Source of the DNA: an uncultured Rhizobium sp.
Lineage (GTDB): Bacteria; Pseudomonadota; Alphaproteobacteria; Rhizobiales; Rhizobiaceae
DNA length: 61,809 nt
NCBI GenBank assembly: GCA_945952315.1
Contig: CAMFIE010000024.1
Location: forward strand, 1-61,809
Direction of reading: 5' to 3'
Shown: piece after piece, positions 1 to 7,692 of the stretch
How positions within the stretch are numbered: position 1 is the first letter of the stretch
How the letters are laid out: each line of letters starts with the position of its first letter
The notes under the pieces: generated by a model
What the model saw: the letters and a program-made list of their open reading frames with translations, nothing else
The model's database searches: none
Told to the model about the DNA's origin: nothing
Position numbers and translations under genes: made by a program

Positions 1-55
1 TTCCCGCTCCGTTCGGTCTTAGCGTACGATTTCGAGCAGCTCTTGTTCTGACCCC
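1..55. repeat. Terminal 55-bp repeat: right end of the Tn3-family transposon
   Basis: These 55 bases are identical to 61237-61291. Bases 18-55 are the 38-bp terminal inverted repeat and 1-17 are the adjoining internal transposon sequence. After base 55 the two copies diverge (TTGTT here, AGTAT at 61292). This is the overlap expected where an assembly path leaves a repeated transposon end for one of two flanks. It also supports closing the window into a circle by joining 61236 to 1. Confidence 0.95.
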
Positions 56-603
56 TTGTTGGCCGCAACCGCATCGATCAGCGTGAAGGTCTTGCGGTCC
101 ACATCCGTGGTCATCACCGAAAACGTGCCGGAGGAATTGCGGGTGGCCGTGTTGATGTAGCTGAAGGTGTTCGGGTCGCTGCCATCGCGCATCAGAAGGT
201 TCAGCCCGCCGAAGCTTGCGGATTTGATCGCCGTCAGCATGGATTTCAGATGCTGTTCCATCTGGTCGTTCAGCTTGCGCAGCACGGTCAGGTCTTCGGG
301 CGTGTTGATGCCCTGCAGCATGCTGTTGATCAGGCCATCCAGACTGTCGAGCACGATATCCTTCGCGCCCATCGCCGCATCAATGGCACCCAGCGCCAGA
401 TTGAGACTGTCGGAAACGGCGGAAATCGCCTTGTGATCGGAGCGCATGGTGGTGGCAATCGACCAGAAGGCGGCATTGTCCTTGGCCTCGGCAATGCGCA
501 GACCGGTAGACACGCGCGCCTGCACGGCAGAGCTTTCATTCGAAGCCTGCCGCAGAGACTGCTGTGCAGCCATCGACTGCCATCGCGTGTGAATGCTGTT
601 CAT
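19..603 (-). pseudogene. Flagellin, 5' (N-terminal) half, interrupted by transposon
   Basis: This encodes the N-terminal about 187 residues of a rhizobial-type flagellin, the filament subunit exported by the flagellar type III system. The region RVSTGLRIAEAKDNAAFWSI is the typical D0/D1 segment (SGLRV...DNAAYWSIATTMRSD in relatives). The ATG at 603 (MNSIHT) is chosen over a TTG six bases upstream because flagellins normally begin M-x-S-I. After codon 187 the frame runs into the transposon end, adds about 7 foreign residues and stops at TAA 19-21. The 3' half is at 54055-54477. Joining them across the TTGTT duplication restores one open frame of about 328 codons. The broken gene should give no filament, because the C-terminal D0/D1 helices needed for assembly are lost. 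Other flagellin genes may exist elsewhere in the genome. Confidence 0.92.
56..60. other. Target-site duplication TTGTT (right side)
   Basis: TTGTT directly follows the transposon inverted repeat. It matches TTGTT at 54473-54477 before the left inverted repeat. Five bases is the Tn3-family norm. The match shows that 54477 and 56 were once adjacent inside the flagellin gene. Confidence 0.93.
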
Positions 604-818
604 GCCCAATGCGTTTCCATCGTGGTCCCCGGCCTTTCGGGCGCGGTGCCCTACTTTCGATTGTGGAAAATACCAATCAACATCTAAAATCTTGCTAATA
701 CCGAGCCTTTATCACTTAAAATGGCCCACAAGCCGCAACCGCTGCCATCCCGATGGCTGTTGCCATCTTGATGGCAAGGGGCAAGACGCCTATGATATAA
801 GACCAGAAGGAGACCCCT

Positions 819-995
819 ATGGCCGATATCGTCGAGCGGGCGACCGAACTCTATGAAACACGCGAAACCGGCCGGGAGCCCGCCGCCTGTTTCTATCAGC
901 GCCTTGCCGCCGACTATGCGACGGATATCGATCTGGACGGCCTTCTGAAGGCGTCTCGCCACCCGCAACATCAAGGACTTCGAGACCTGCGGCCT
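819..995 (+). CDS. Small ORF of unknown function, possibly fused to a toxin remnant
   Basis: A 58-codon frame starts at ATG 819, about 6 bases after a good ribosome binding site (AAGGAG), and ends at a TGA near 995. The first 46 or so residues look like real protein. The last dozen (RHPQHQGLRDLRP) are out of frame with a VapC-like tail that overlaps them at 952-1023. Either an indel joined two old genes, or this short gene is intact and the overlap is accidental. I do not recognise the family. Confidence 0.35.
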
Positions 996-1023
996 TGATC
1001 TCATTTCCCCCTTTGACTTCTGA
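952..1023 (+). pseudogene. VapC-like PIN-domain toxin, C-terminal remnant
   Basis: The frame ending at TGA 1021-1023 reads LATRNIKDFETCGLDLISPF. This resembles the C-terminal strand-turn of PIN-domain toxins (x-TRN-x-x-DF-x-x-x-G-x-x-x-x-NPF/W). No start codon, antitoxin gene or acidic catalytic residues remain upstream in this frame. It is probably the last 24 codons of a decayed plasmid addiction module beside the partition region. The assignment rests on one short motif. Confidence 0.45.
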
Positions 1024-1040
1024 ACCGGGGCGCGGCGAGG

Positions 1041-1056
1041 GTTGACAGCTGTCAAC
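1041..1056. promoter_or_regulatory. parS: parS centromere site 1
   Basis: GTTGACAGCTGTCAAC is a perfect 16-bp palindrome that fits the repABC parS consensus GTTNNCNGCNGNNAAC, the binding site of RepB. It lies 20 bp upstream of the AraC-type gene. Identical or one-base variants occur at 2707, 5289 and 54015. Confidence 0.85.
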
Positions 1057-1075
1057 CGCTTCGTCAGGACGGATC

Positions 1076-1855
1076 ATGCTTGCCCGCCAGACCTATCACG
1101 AACTGGATCATCTCACCGACCTTGCCGATGGCATCGAGGCGGTGTGGGCGTCTGTCAGCGCCGCGCACAGCCCTTACCGGGTCTTGCCGGACGGCCGGTG
1201 CGATCTGATCCTGCGTTTTGATGCGGCAGACGTGCCGGGGGTGCGGCCCGTGCCTGTCATCACCGGCCCGACTTCCACTTTCTATGATCTGGCGCTCACC
1301 CCCGGCGCGGGCTTTGCGGGCTTGCGCATCCGGCCCGGTTTTTTTCGCGCCGTTTTCGGCTTTGATCCCGGAAGGATTGCCGAGGGGCATCTGCGCGGTG
1401 AGGAAGCGCTCGCGGCGCAGCCTGCCCTTGCGGGCCTCGTTGCCCCCGTTCAGCGGGTGGAGGATCTGCCGGAACAGCTTGCCGCCTTCGTGCGCGGGCA
1501 GGTTCGCAAAAGCAGGGAAAGGCCGGCGCTTCACGTTTCCACCCTGCTTGGCGCGGTTCATGCCAGCGGCGGGCGGATGTCGATTGCCGAGCTCGCCCGC
1601 CTTCACGGGATGAGCCCGCGCAGCCTGCACCGGCTCTTGCGCGAGGCGACCGGCCTGCCGCCAAAACTCTATGCGGAAATCCTGCAGTTTCAGCGGGCCA
1701 TGCGGCTGGTGCGGGATCAGGGTTTGAGCCCGGCCGCGGCGGCGCTGGAGGCGGGCTATGCCGATCAGGCCCATATGAGCCGGGCATTCCGCCGCTTCGG
1801 CGGCATGTCGCCCGCAAGGCTTTCCGATGTCACGCTGGTGACTTTACGAGGCTGA
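1076..1855 (+). CDS. AraC-family transcriptional regulator
   Basis: 259 residues. The N-terminal about 150 residues form a small effector domain of the type found before AraC helix-turn-helix regions (RVLPDGRCDLILRF near residue 35 is typical). The C-terminal about 100 residues contain the double helix-turn-helix: MSIAELARLHGMSPRSLHRL near 166, and ALEAGYADQAHMSRAFRRFG near 222. It probably activates or represses a nearby gene. The glyoxalase-fold and DUF1801 genes downstream in the same direction are candidates, but no operator is visible. The ATG at 1076 follows a parS site by 20 bp, so its promoter may be affected by RepB binding. Confidence 0.85.
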   Translation: MLARQTYHELDHLTDLADGIEAVWASVSAAHSPYRVLPDGRCDLILRFDAADVPGVRPVPVITGPTSTFYDLALTPGAGFAGLRIRPGFFRAVFGFDPGRIAEGHLRGEEALAAQPALAGLVAPVQRVEDLPEQLAAFVRGQVRKSRERPALHVSTLLGAVHASGGRMSIAELARLHGMSPRSLHRLLREATGLPPKLYAEILQFQRAMRLVRDQGLSPAAAALEAGYADQAHMSRAFRRFGGMSPARLSDVTLVTLRG

Positions 1856-1970
1856 AGAAACGGGGCGCTGCTGAACAGACCGGCGCGAACCTGTCCGATT
1901 TCTTCAAGAAGCCCCTGCCCTGATCCGCTAGACCTCAGCCATCGCGAAGCATTCGGAAAGGTGGTTTCAA

Positions 1971-2366
1971 ATGGCGGTTCGGTTTGGCTATGGCATTCTC
2001 TATGTGCCTGATGTGGCGGCAACGGTGGCCTTCTATCAGCAGGCTTTCGGGCTTTCGCTGCGGTTTCTGCATGAAAGCGGGCTTTATGCCGAGCTGGAAA
2101 CCGGTTCCGTGACGCTTGCCTTTGCGGGCGAGGCAATGGCGGAAATGAACGGCGTCGCCATCCGCCCCGTGCGCCCCGCCGATCTCGCCCCCGGCCTTGA
2201 AATCGCGCTTGTCGCCGTTGACCCGCATGACGCCTATGACCGCGCGGTGAAGGCGGGTTCCATCCCGATCAAGCCCGTGGAGCAAAAGCCCTGGGGCCAG
2301 CTTGTCGGCTATGTCAGGGATTGCAACGGCTTTCTGGTCGAGCTCTGCTCGTCGATGAACGGGTGA
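1971..2366 (+). CDS. VOC (glyoxalase/bleomycin-resistance fold) protein
   Basis: 131 residues, the usual size for a single-chain VOC protein with two beta-alpha-beta-beta-beta modules. It opens with FGYGILYVPDVAATVAFYQQ, the typical first module, and ends with YVRDCNGFLVELC, where the Glu is the usual metal ligand. Family members include glyoxalase I, dioxygenases and drug-binding proteins, so the substrate cannot be named. An AGGTGG sequence precedes the ATG. The DUF1801 gene follows after 9 bp, which suggests co-transcription. Confidence 0.8.
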   Translation: MAVRFGYGILYVPDVAATVAFYQQAFGLSLRFLHESGLYAELETGSVTLAFAGEAMAEMNGVAIRPVRPADLAPGLEIALVAVDPHDAYDRAVKAGSIPIKPVEQKPWGQLVGYVRDCNGFLVELCSSMNG

Positions 2367-2375
2367 GGGCAGCCA

Positions 2376-2711
2376 ATGCAGCGCATCAACGCCCTGCTCG
2401 AGGATATCGAGCGCGATCGTCCTGCCCTTTTCCCCGTTGTCACGGCGCTTCGGGCGCTGGCGCTTGCGCCGGGCGTGGAGGAAGAGGTGAAATATGGGGG
2501 CCTTCTCTATGCGGTCAGGGGGCGGGGCTTTTGCGGCATCTTTGCCTATGCCGCCCATGTCAGCCTCGAATTTTCCGAGGGCCACGCACTCGCCGATCCC
2601 GACCACCTGCTGCAAGGCACCGGCAAGCACCGCCGCCACCTGAAATTCCGCGACATCGCCGATCTCGACCGGCTGAAGGCAGAACACTTCATCCACGCGG
2701 CCCGAGGTTGA
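2376..2711 (+). CDS. DUF1801 domain protein
   Basis: 111 residues, matching the DUF1801 family. Visible features are EEEVKYGGLLYAV (the E-x-K-W/Y-G-x-P/L-x-Y segment), then GIFAYAAHVSLEF and GTGKHRRHLKF (family form: GKH.RHLKF). Family members include small iron-chaperone-like proteins, but the function is not settled. It lies 9 bp after the VOC gene. Its TGA stop (2709-2711) lies inside parS site 2, so the partition site and coding end overlap, as they also do at the end of repC. Confidence 0.75.
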   Translation: MQRINALLEDIERDRPALFPVVTALRALALAPGVEEEVKYGGLLYAVRGRGFCGIFAYAAHVSLEFSEGHALADPDHLLQGTGKHRRHLKFRDIADLDRLKAEHFIHAARG

Positions 2712-2722
2712 CGGCTGTCAAC
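2707..2722. promoter_or_regulatory. parS: parS centromere site 2
   Basis: GTTGACGGCTGTCAAC fits GTTNNCNGCNGNNAAC with one central base different from sites 1 and 4. The palindrome extends outward to CCCGAG...CTCGGG (2701-2728). It sits between the convergent ends of the DUF1801 gene and the autotransporter gene, so the extended hairpin could also act in transcription termination. Confidence 0.83.
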
Positions 2723-2741
2723 CTCGGGCGGATTGGGGAGA

Positions 2742-5048
2742 TCAAAACTCCTTGCGCCAGCTGGTGCGCAGCCAGAGGTTTGGTTCGGCGCCGTTGGTGG
2801 TGGCGTTGAGGGTTACCGATGCGGTGCCGCCGGCCATGTCGAATTCGCCGCCGATTGCGCCGCGCAGCCAGAACTGTTGCAGGTCCTGACCGGAAACGGT
2901 GAAAGCGCCGATGCCGATCACCGAGCCGGTCGCGGAATTCGAGGCATCCTCGAAGCGGTAATCCGCTTCGGCCCGCGCAAGAAGCCTGATGTCATCGCTG
3001 AGCGGATGCACGGCATCGACACCAAGGCGGGCCACCGTCATGTCGTTTTCCGAGCGGTCATAGCTTGCGGGGAAGGAGCCGCCGGTTTCCGTATAGGCGT
3101 CGCGGGTGAAATGGGCATAGTTCAGCGCCAGATAGGGTGTGATGCCGGTTTCGCCGAAGCTTGCGGCATTCAGCCAGTCAAGACGGATCTTTGCGCCATA
3201 GGTGGTGGTGTCTGCCTCGCCGGTGGAGAAATCCAGCGATGCGCCGTTCATGTAGCCGCGGGTGATATCCATCTTGCCCGCGCCATAGACGCCGCCCACG
3301 GTGAGATAGAGATCATCAAGCAGCGGTGCGGTGAGATCAGGGGCGAGATAGAAGCCGCGATTGATCAGCGAGCCGTCATTTTCAAGGTTGAGATCGGCAT
3401 AGGTGCCGCTCAGGGCCATGCGCGCGGTCATGTTGCCTTCAAGGCCCGCCGCCACGCCGATTTCGCCGAGACCAAAGCCGCCCTCGGCCCCGCCGCGATC
3501 GGTATAGCCGGTATCAAGCGTGCTCCAGAAGGAGCGCTTGCCCGGCTCCAGCGTGTTGCGCATCGGCAGACCGCCCACACCGTTGAACACGATGTTGATC
3601 TGCGACGAATCGAAAGTCTGCTGTGGCTGGTGGCTGGTGGTCAGCGATTGAACCAGCGCCTGCTGGGTGATGATGCCCGCGACCGGCTGGGCCGGATTGA
3701 CCGGTGCGTTCTGGGCCGGTGCCGGGGCAGGCGATGCCAGGCGGGCGAAAAAGATCTGCGGGTTGGTGTTCTGGGTGCCTTTGGTCATGCCGGTGACGAT
3801 CTTGCCATCGGCCGAAACACCGGTTGCCGACGCCGTGACATCCGTGGGCAGGGAAACGCCGACATCGCGCAGCGCCTGGTCCACGGTCTTCATGCCATTG
3901 GCCTCGGTCCAGTAGAAGGCGCTGTCGGCGTTGTTGAAAGTATGTTTGCCAACGACTGTCTTGCCATCTTCGGAGACGTCGTTTGCCTCGCTCGTGCCGC
4001 TGTTGTTAGGCGTGCCGAGATCCTGCATCGTGCCGCCATTGGTCGTGGTCCAGCGGAAGGCATGGTAGGCATTGTTGGCATTGCTCAGATAGGAGCCACC
4101 GACCAGAACCGAGCCGCTCTCGTTCATGGCATTGATCGTCGTGACCGTTTCGCTGTCATAGCCATAGGTGGCGCCGAGCGTGCCGATCGACTGCATGCCA
4201 CCGGCCTGTGTCCAGCGATAGCTGCCGTAGGAATAATAGGTCGGTGCGCCGCCAGGGCTGCGAAACCTGAAGGTGCCCGCAACGACATTGCCATCGCTGG
4301 AAACCAGCTTGGCCGTATTCTGTTCGCCGAGCGTGCCGAGCAATTGCGTGCCGCCGGTCGAGGTCCAGCGGAAGGAGCGGGTAATGCCCTGATAGGCGCC
4401 GCTTCCGATCACGGTGGAGCCATCACCGCTGATCGCGCTTGCGTAGCCTGTTGACGAAGGCCCTTCGAGGCCCTCGATGTCAATGAAGGTGTTCGTCTGC
4501 GGCCGCCACACGAAGGAATGGTAGAGACCGTTGTTCAGCACCATGCGATAGGTGCCGGCAAAGGCGGTGCCGCGCGCATCCGAGCCAGTCAATTGCAAAT
4601 TATCGGCATTGGCCGGCGCATATTCCAGAAACTGTCCGTTCGCATCGAGGGTGAACAGGCGTTCGGTGTTGGTATTGCCGCTCTGATAATAAGCCTTGCC
4701 ATAGATGATGCTGCCAAGCGGCGTCATACCCGAAACTGTGGGAAAGCTGCGGCTGGCATCCGCGGGCAGGGTCACGGCTGTGGTCACGCCACCGATCGTC
4801 ACTACATAGTAGTTCATGCTGTAGGTCATCATGTTCATGGCCGAAACCAGAACGGTGCTGCCATCGCGGCTGCTGTCTTCCAAACGCAGGCCCATGGGAT
4901 TTCCCGGTGGCGTGACCTGCTGGATGAAGGGGCCCGGATTGGCGGCCAGCGCCTGCGATGCCATCAGACCCGAAAGAAAAGTCGTTCCCAGAAGCACAGC
5001 GCGGATACCCTGCCCATGCTTCATCTTGCCGCCCGTCATAGTCGTCAT
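2742..5048 (-). CDS. Autotransporter with HAF-repeat passenger and beta-barrel
   Basis: About 768 residues from ATG 5048. An in-frame TTG at 5081 seems unlikely, and ATG 5024 is equally possible because the signal peptide (MKHGQGIRAVLLGTTF..., cleavage after ASQALA) begins there. The passenger has at least five HAF-type repeats, with cores ITRSFRW, YGSYRW, YHAFRW and DSAFYW, each followed by an LGTLG-like turn. A proline/alanine linker (about 455-475) leads to a C-terminal beta-barrel of about 270 residues ending in Trp-Arg-Lys-Glu-Phe. A terminal Phe is the outer-membrane insertion signal. Predicted location is the outer membrane with a surface-exposed passenger. The role (adhesion or other) cannot be told from sequence. 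Confidence 0.85.
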   Translation of the reverse strand: MTTMTGGKMKHGQGIRAVLLGTTFLSGLMASQALAANPGPFIQQVTPPGNPMGLRLEDSSRDGSTVLVSAMNMMTYSMNYYVVTIGGVTTAVTLPADASRSFPTVSGMTPLGSIIYGKAYYQSGNTNTERLFTLDANGQFLEYAPANADNLQLTGSDARGTAFAGTYRMVLNNGLYHSFVWRPQTNTFIDIEGLEGPSSTGYASAISGDGSTVIGSGAYQGITRSFRWTSTGGTQLLGTLGEQNTAKLVSSDGNVVAGTFRFRSPGGAPTYYSYGSYRWTQAGGMQSIGTLGATYGYDSETVTTINAMNESGSVLVGGSYLSNANNAYHAFRWTTTNGGTMQDLGTPNNSGTSEANDVSEDGKTVVGKHTFNNADSAFYWTEANGMKTVDQALRDVGVSLPTDVTASATGVSADGKIVTGMTKGTQNTNPQIFFARLASPAPAPAQNAPVNPAQPVAGIITQQALVQSLTTSHQPQQTFDSSQINIVFNGVGGLPMRNTLEPGKRSFWSTLDTGYTDRGGAEGGFGLGEIGVAAGLEGNMTARMALSGTYADLNLENDGSLINRGFYLAPDLTAPLLDDLYLTVGGVYGAGKMDITRGYMNGASLDFSTGEADTTTYGAKIRLDWLNAASFGETGITPYLALNYAHFTRDAYTETGGSFPASYDRSENDMTVARLGVDAVHPLSDDIRLLARAEADYRFEDASNSATGSVIGIGAFTVSGQDLQQFWLRGAIGGEFDMAGGTASVTLNATTNGAEPNLWLRTSWRKEF

Positions 5049-5288
5049 ACGCTGTCTCACCCACTCGAACCCGCTGATCAAGTTGGGTAAACAATCCCTT
5101 TAGACATGACAATTGTTTAGAAAAATGGTCCTAAAATAGTACGTAGTTTTACCCCGAAATGCATGCAATACGTGCATAAAATCAGATGGTTACGAACCTT
5201 GGTTGCTGTTTGCCTGCCGTAAGGGGAGGTGACGCGGGATTTTGAGGGTCCGGGAGCATGGCCTTCAGGCATGGTAACGCGGCCCGAG

Positions 5289-5304
5289 GTTGACGGCTGT
5301 CAAC
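5289..5304. promoter_or_regulatory. parS: parS centromere site 3
   Basis: GTTGACGGCTGTCAAC, identical to site 2, with outer arms CCGAG/CTCGG. It lies in the roughly 300-bp gap between the autotransporter promoter region and the stop of the endonuclease/phosphatase-fold gene. The rest of that gap (5049-5288) is locally AT-rich near 5100-5180, consistent with a promoter for the autotransporter, but no single box is convincing. Confidence 0.83.
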
Positions 5305-5344
5305 CTCGGATCGGGGCATGGGCAAGCGGCACGGGAGGGTAGCT

Positions 5345-6316
5345 TCAGAAGCGCACCACGGCCATGGTGGAGCGGTGGTCGGCGGGCCAGGGGGTTACCA
5401 CGATATCGGCCTCGGGGGCCTTCTCGCCGACAATGCCGGCTTTGACCACTTCCAGCCCCTCGGCCTTGCCGAAGGTGAAGTCGATGCGGTCGTGGTGGTC
5501 GTCTTTGGCGGTCGGTTCGCTGGTGGGCGTCCAGGTCAGGCCGGGCTTTGCGGCCGGGTCTGGCCAGGCGGCGCGGAAGAGATCGGTAAAGCCGCCTTCC
5601 TTTTCCACCCGCTCGGTGGTGGGGAAGGGCAGAACCATCGGCTGAAGTCCGGCCTTCACGGTCGCCTCCGTCCAGTCGCGGAACGAGGGTTCGTTGAAAT
5701 CGCCAAACAGGAAGGTGGCATCGGCCGGGCCCGCACCCTTCAGATCCGCCATCAGCAGATCGAGCGCCGGGCCGCGCGTGGCTCTGGCCGCCGCCACGGC
5801 TTCTTCCGCCGTCTTCAGAAACGGGGCCGCGCCATATTCGATATTCAGCACCTGATAGGGCTGATAGGGGTAATCCGTGAGGTGAATGTTGAAGGCATGC
5901 ACCTTGCGGCCCTTCACATCGATCGTCACACCCAGATCATGCGGAGTGGGATCGCTGATCGGATAGCGGCTGAGAATGGCATTGGCCCAGAGCGCCACAT
6001 TGGTCTGCGTCTGATCGTGGTAGTAATAGCCGAGCTTTTCGGCGAGTGCGCGGGCCACGCTGTTGCCTGTTGGCACGCAGGCTTCCGCCGTGCAGGGATC
6101 CGGCTCCGGCTTGGTTTCCTGAATGCCGATAATGTCGGGATTGACCGCCTTGATCGCCGCCACGGTTTCATCCACCGGCTTGCCGGCATTGGCACCGCCG
6201 CCCCAGATGTTGAAGCTCATCACCGTCAGTTCGGTCTTTTCGCCGGCATGGCCGGTTGCGGGCGCAATCATGGCCGAAAGGGCCAGTGCCACACCCGATA
6301 GAAGAGCCGTTTTCAT
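5345..6316 (-). CDS. Secreted endonuclease/exonuclease/phosphatase-family protein
   Basis: About 323 residues. The ATG at 6316 is preferred to one at 6322 because GGGGGA lies 7 bases before it; the upstream ATG would abut the binding site. A signal peptide (residues 1 to about 24, ending ATGHA) is followed by the EEP fold: LTVMSFNIWGG, DIIGIQETK (metal-binding Glu), HAFNIHL, FLFGDFNEPS (catalytic Asp/Asn), DDHHDRIDF and PADHRS (general His). All key positions of the Mg-dependent phosphodiesterase fold are present. Substrates of this family range from DNA to sphingomyelin and inositol phosphates. Export suggests an extracellular or periplasmic substrate. Confidence 0.82.
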   Translation of the reverse strand: MKTALLSGVALALSAMIAPATGHAGEKTELTVMSFNIWGGGANAGKPVDETVAAIKAVNPDIIGIQETKPEPDPCTAEACVPTGNSVARALAEKLGYYYHDQTQTNVALWANAILSRYPISDPTPHDLGVTIDVKGRKVHAFNIHLTDYPYQPYQVLNIEYGAAPFLKTAEEAVAAARATRGPALDLLMADLKGAGPADATFLFGDFNEPSFRDWTEATVKAGLQPMVLPFPTTERVEKEGGFTDLFRAAWPDPAAKPGLTWTPTSEPTAKDDHHDRIDFTFGKAEGLEVVKAGIVGEKAPEADIVVTPWPADHRSTMAVVRF

Positions 6317-6412
6317 GTCCATTCCCCCTGTTTTCCGCTGTTTCCAGGGTCAAGCCTAGCACCGCCTTGATGACAGGAACAAGAACCACCCTATGCCGTG
6401 CGCCTCCCCTGA

Positions 6413-6463
6413 ATAGGGGAGGGGGCGAGGAGAGGAGGAGAGGAGGAGAGGGGAGGAGGAAGC
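6413..6463. repeat. Polypurine tract with GAGGA repeats
   Basis: About 50 bases of almost pure G/A on the + strand, made of repeated GAGGA and GGGGA units. It lies between two co-oriented minus-strand genes, just after the stop of the TMEM175-like gene. On the transcribed strand it would be a long C/U run. Slippage or a triplex-prone structure is possible. Confidence 0.7.
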
Positions 6464-6465
6464 AA

Positions 6466-7053
6466 TCAGCGCCCGCGCCGGTCCATCACCTGTTCCATGC
6501 GCCTGTCCGGCACCAGCCACATGAGCGCCACGGCGACGAGAACGCCAAAGCCTGCAAGCGGATAGCCGAGAAGGGCAAGCAGGGTGCCGAGCGTATAGGC
6601 AACCAGCGAACCCTTGCCCTTGAGATCGCGCCCCAGCGCCTCGCGAAACAGGCTGTGGTCGCGATGGGCTGAAGTGACCACGGATTGCAGGATGTAATAG
6701 GCCACGGCCGAAAGCATGAGATTGAGGCCATAGAGGGCAACAGGCGCCTGCGCGAAATGGTTTTCGCCCATCCAGCCGGTGGAAAAGGGCAGGAGCGACA
6801 GCCAGAACAAAAGGTTCAGATTGGCCATCAGCACCCCGCCCGTCACCCGCTCGGAGGCCTGCAGCAGATGATGGTGGTTGGTCCAGTAGGTGCCGACATA
6901 GATGAAGCTCAGGATATAGCTGAGGAATACCGGCCAGAGCGGCAGCAGGGCGGACAGCGTCTCGCCATGTGGCACCTTCATTTCCAGCACCATGATTGTC
7001 AGGATGATGGCCATCACGCCATCGGTAAAGGCTTCCAGTCTGCCCTTGTGCAT
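6466..7053 (-). CDS. TMEM175/DUF1211-family membrane protein
   Basis: 195 residues with about six transmembrane segments. The first helix carries RLEAFTDGVMAII, a variant of the R-x-x-x-F-S-D-x-V-x-A-I signature of bacterial TMEM175 potassium channels. Ser is replaced by Thr in the FSD triad. The family forms K+-permeable channels in the cytoplasmic membrane. It is the last gene of a three-gene minus-strand operon, 9 bp after the NmrA-like gene. The ATG at 7053 follows GGTAGGAGAAAGAC. Confidence 0.8.
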   Translation of the reverse strand: MHKGRLEAFTDGVMAIILTIMVLEMKVPHGETLSALLPLWPVFLSYILSFIYVGTYWTNHHHLLQASERVTGGVLMANLNLLFWLSLLPFSTGWMGENHFAQAPVALYGLNLMLSAVAYYILQSVVTSAHRDHSLFREALGRDLKGKGSLVAYTLGTLLALLGYPLAGFGVLVAVALMWLVPDRRMEQVMDRRGR

Positions 7054-7062
7054 GTCTTTCTC

Positions 7063-7692
7063 CTACCAGCTCAGATTGACACTGTTGCGGCTGTAACGGT
7101 GGGCGGCCAGTTCCTGCACCAGAAAGGCGGCCACATCGGCGCGGGTGATGGCCGTCATCTTCGGCTCTCCGGTCCAGCTGGTGATTTCGCGCCATTGGCC
7201 GCGCCCCGGTCCATCCTTCAGGAAGGCCGGGCGAACCAGCGTCCAGTCCAGCACGCTTGCCCGCACGATCGCCTCCTGCCGGTCCTTGTCCGCATAGACG
7301 CGGCCGAGCAGAAGCGGCAGCAGGATGCGATCATAGACAAAGCCGCCATGGCCACGGCTATCGCCCGCCCCCATGCCGGTGACGCAGAGAAAGCGCGAAA
7401 CGCCTTCGGCCTCCATGGCCTTCACGATGTTGCCGGTGCCTTCGGAAAGAAGCGTGACCGGGCCCTTGAGGATCAGCGGCGTGCCGAGCGCGGAAATCAC
7501 CGCATCCGCGCCGCGCATCGCCTGTTTCAGGCTTTCGAGATCGCGCACATCGCCTTTCATGATCTCGACGCCCGCTTCCTGAAGCGCTTCAGGACGACGG
7601 GCAAGCGCCCGCACGGAAAGCCCCGCACCCTTCGCCGCCGCCAGAATCTCCCGGCCGAGCGGGCCGGTTGCACCAATCACCAGAACGTTCAT
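7063..7692 (-). CDS. NAD(P)-binding NmrA-like/atypical SDR protein
   Basis: 209 residues, a compact Rossmann protein. The glycine motif GATGPLG starts at residue 7, followed by VRALARRP (an Arg-rich NADP-type loop), KGDVRDLESL, GADAVISALG and FLCVTGMGAG. Proteins of this type act as NADPH sensors or reductases of flavin- or quinone-type substrates. No classical Tyr-x-x-x-Lys catalytic pair is evident. It overlaps the upstream gene by 4 bp (ATGA), indicating translational coupling. Confidence 0.8.
   Translation of the reverse strand: MNVLVIGATGPLGREILAAAKGAGLSVRALARRPEALQEAGVEIMKGDVRDLESLKQAMRGADAVISALGTPLILKGPVTLLSEGTGNIVKAMEAEGVSRFLCVTGMGAGDSRGHGGFVYDRILLPLLLGRVYADKDRQEAIVRASVLDWTLVRPAFLKDGPGRGQWREITSWTGEPKMTAITRADVAAFLVQELAAHRYSRNSVNLSW

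Noticed and set aside
2733-4454. 573-codon + strand frame opposite the autotransporter
   Set aside because: Gly/Ala/Arg-rich antisense of a clearly real autotransporter; no domain features.
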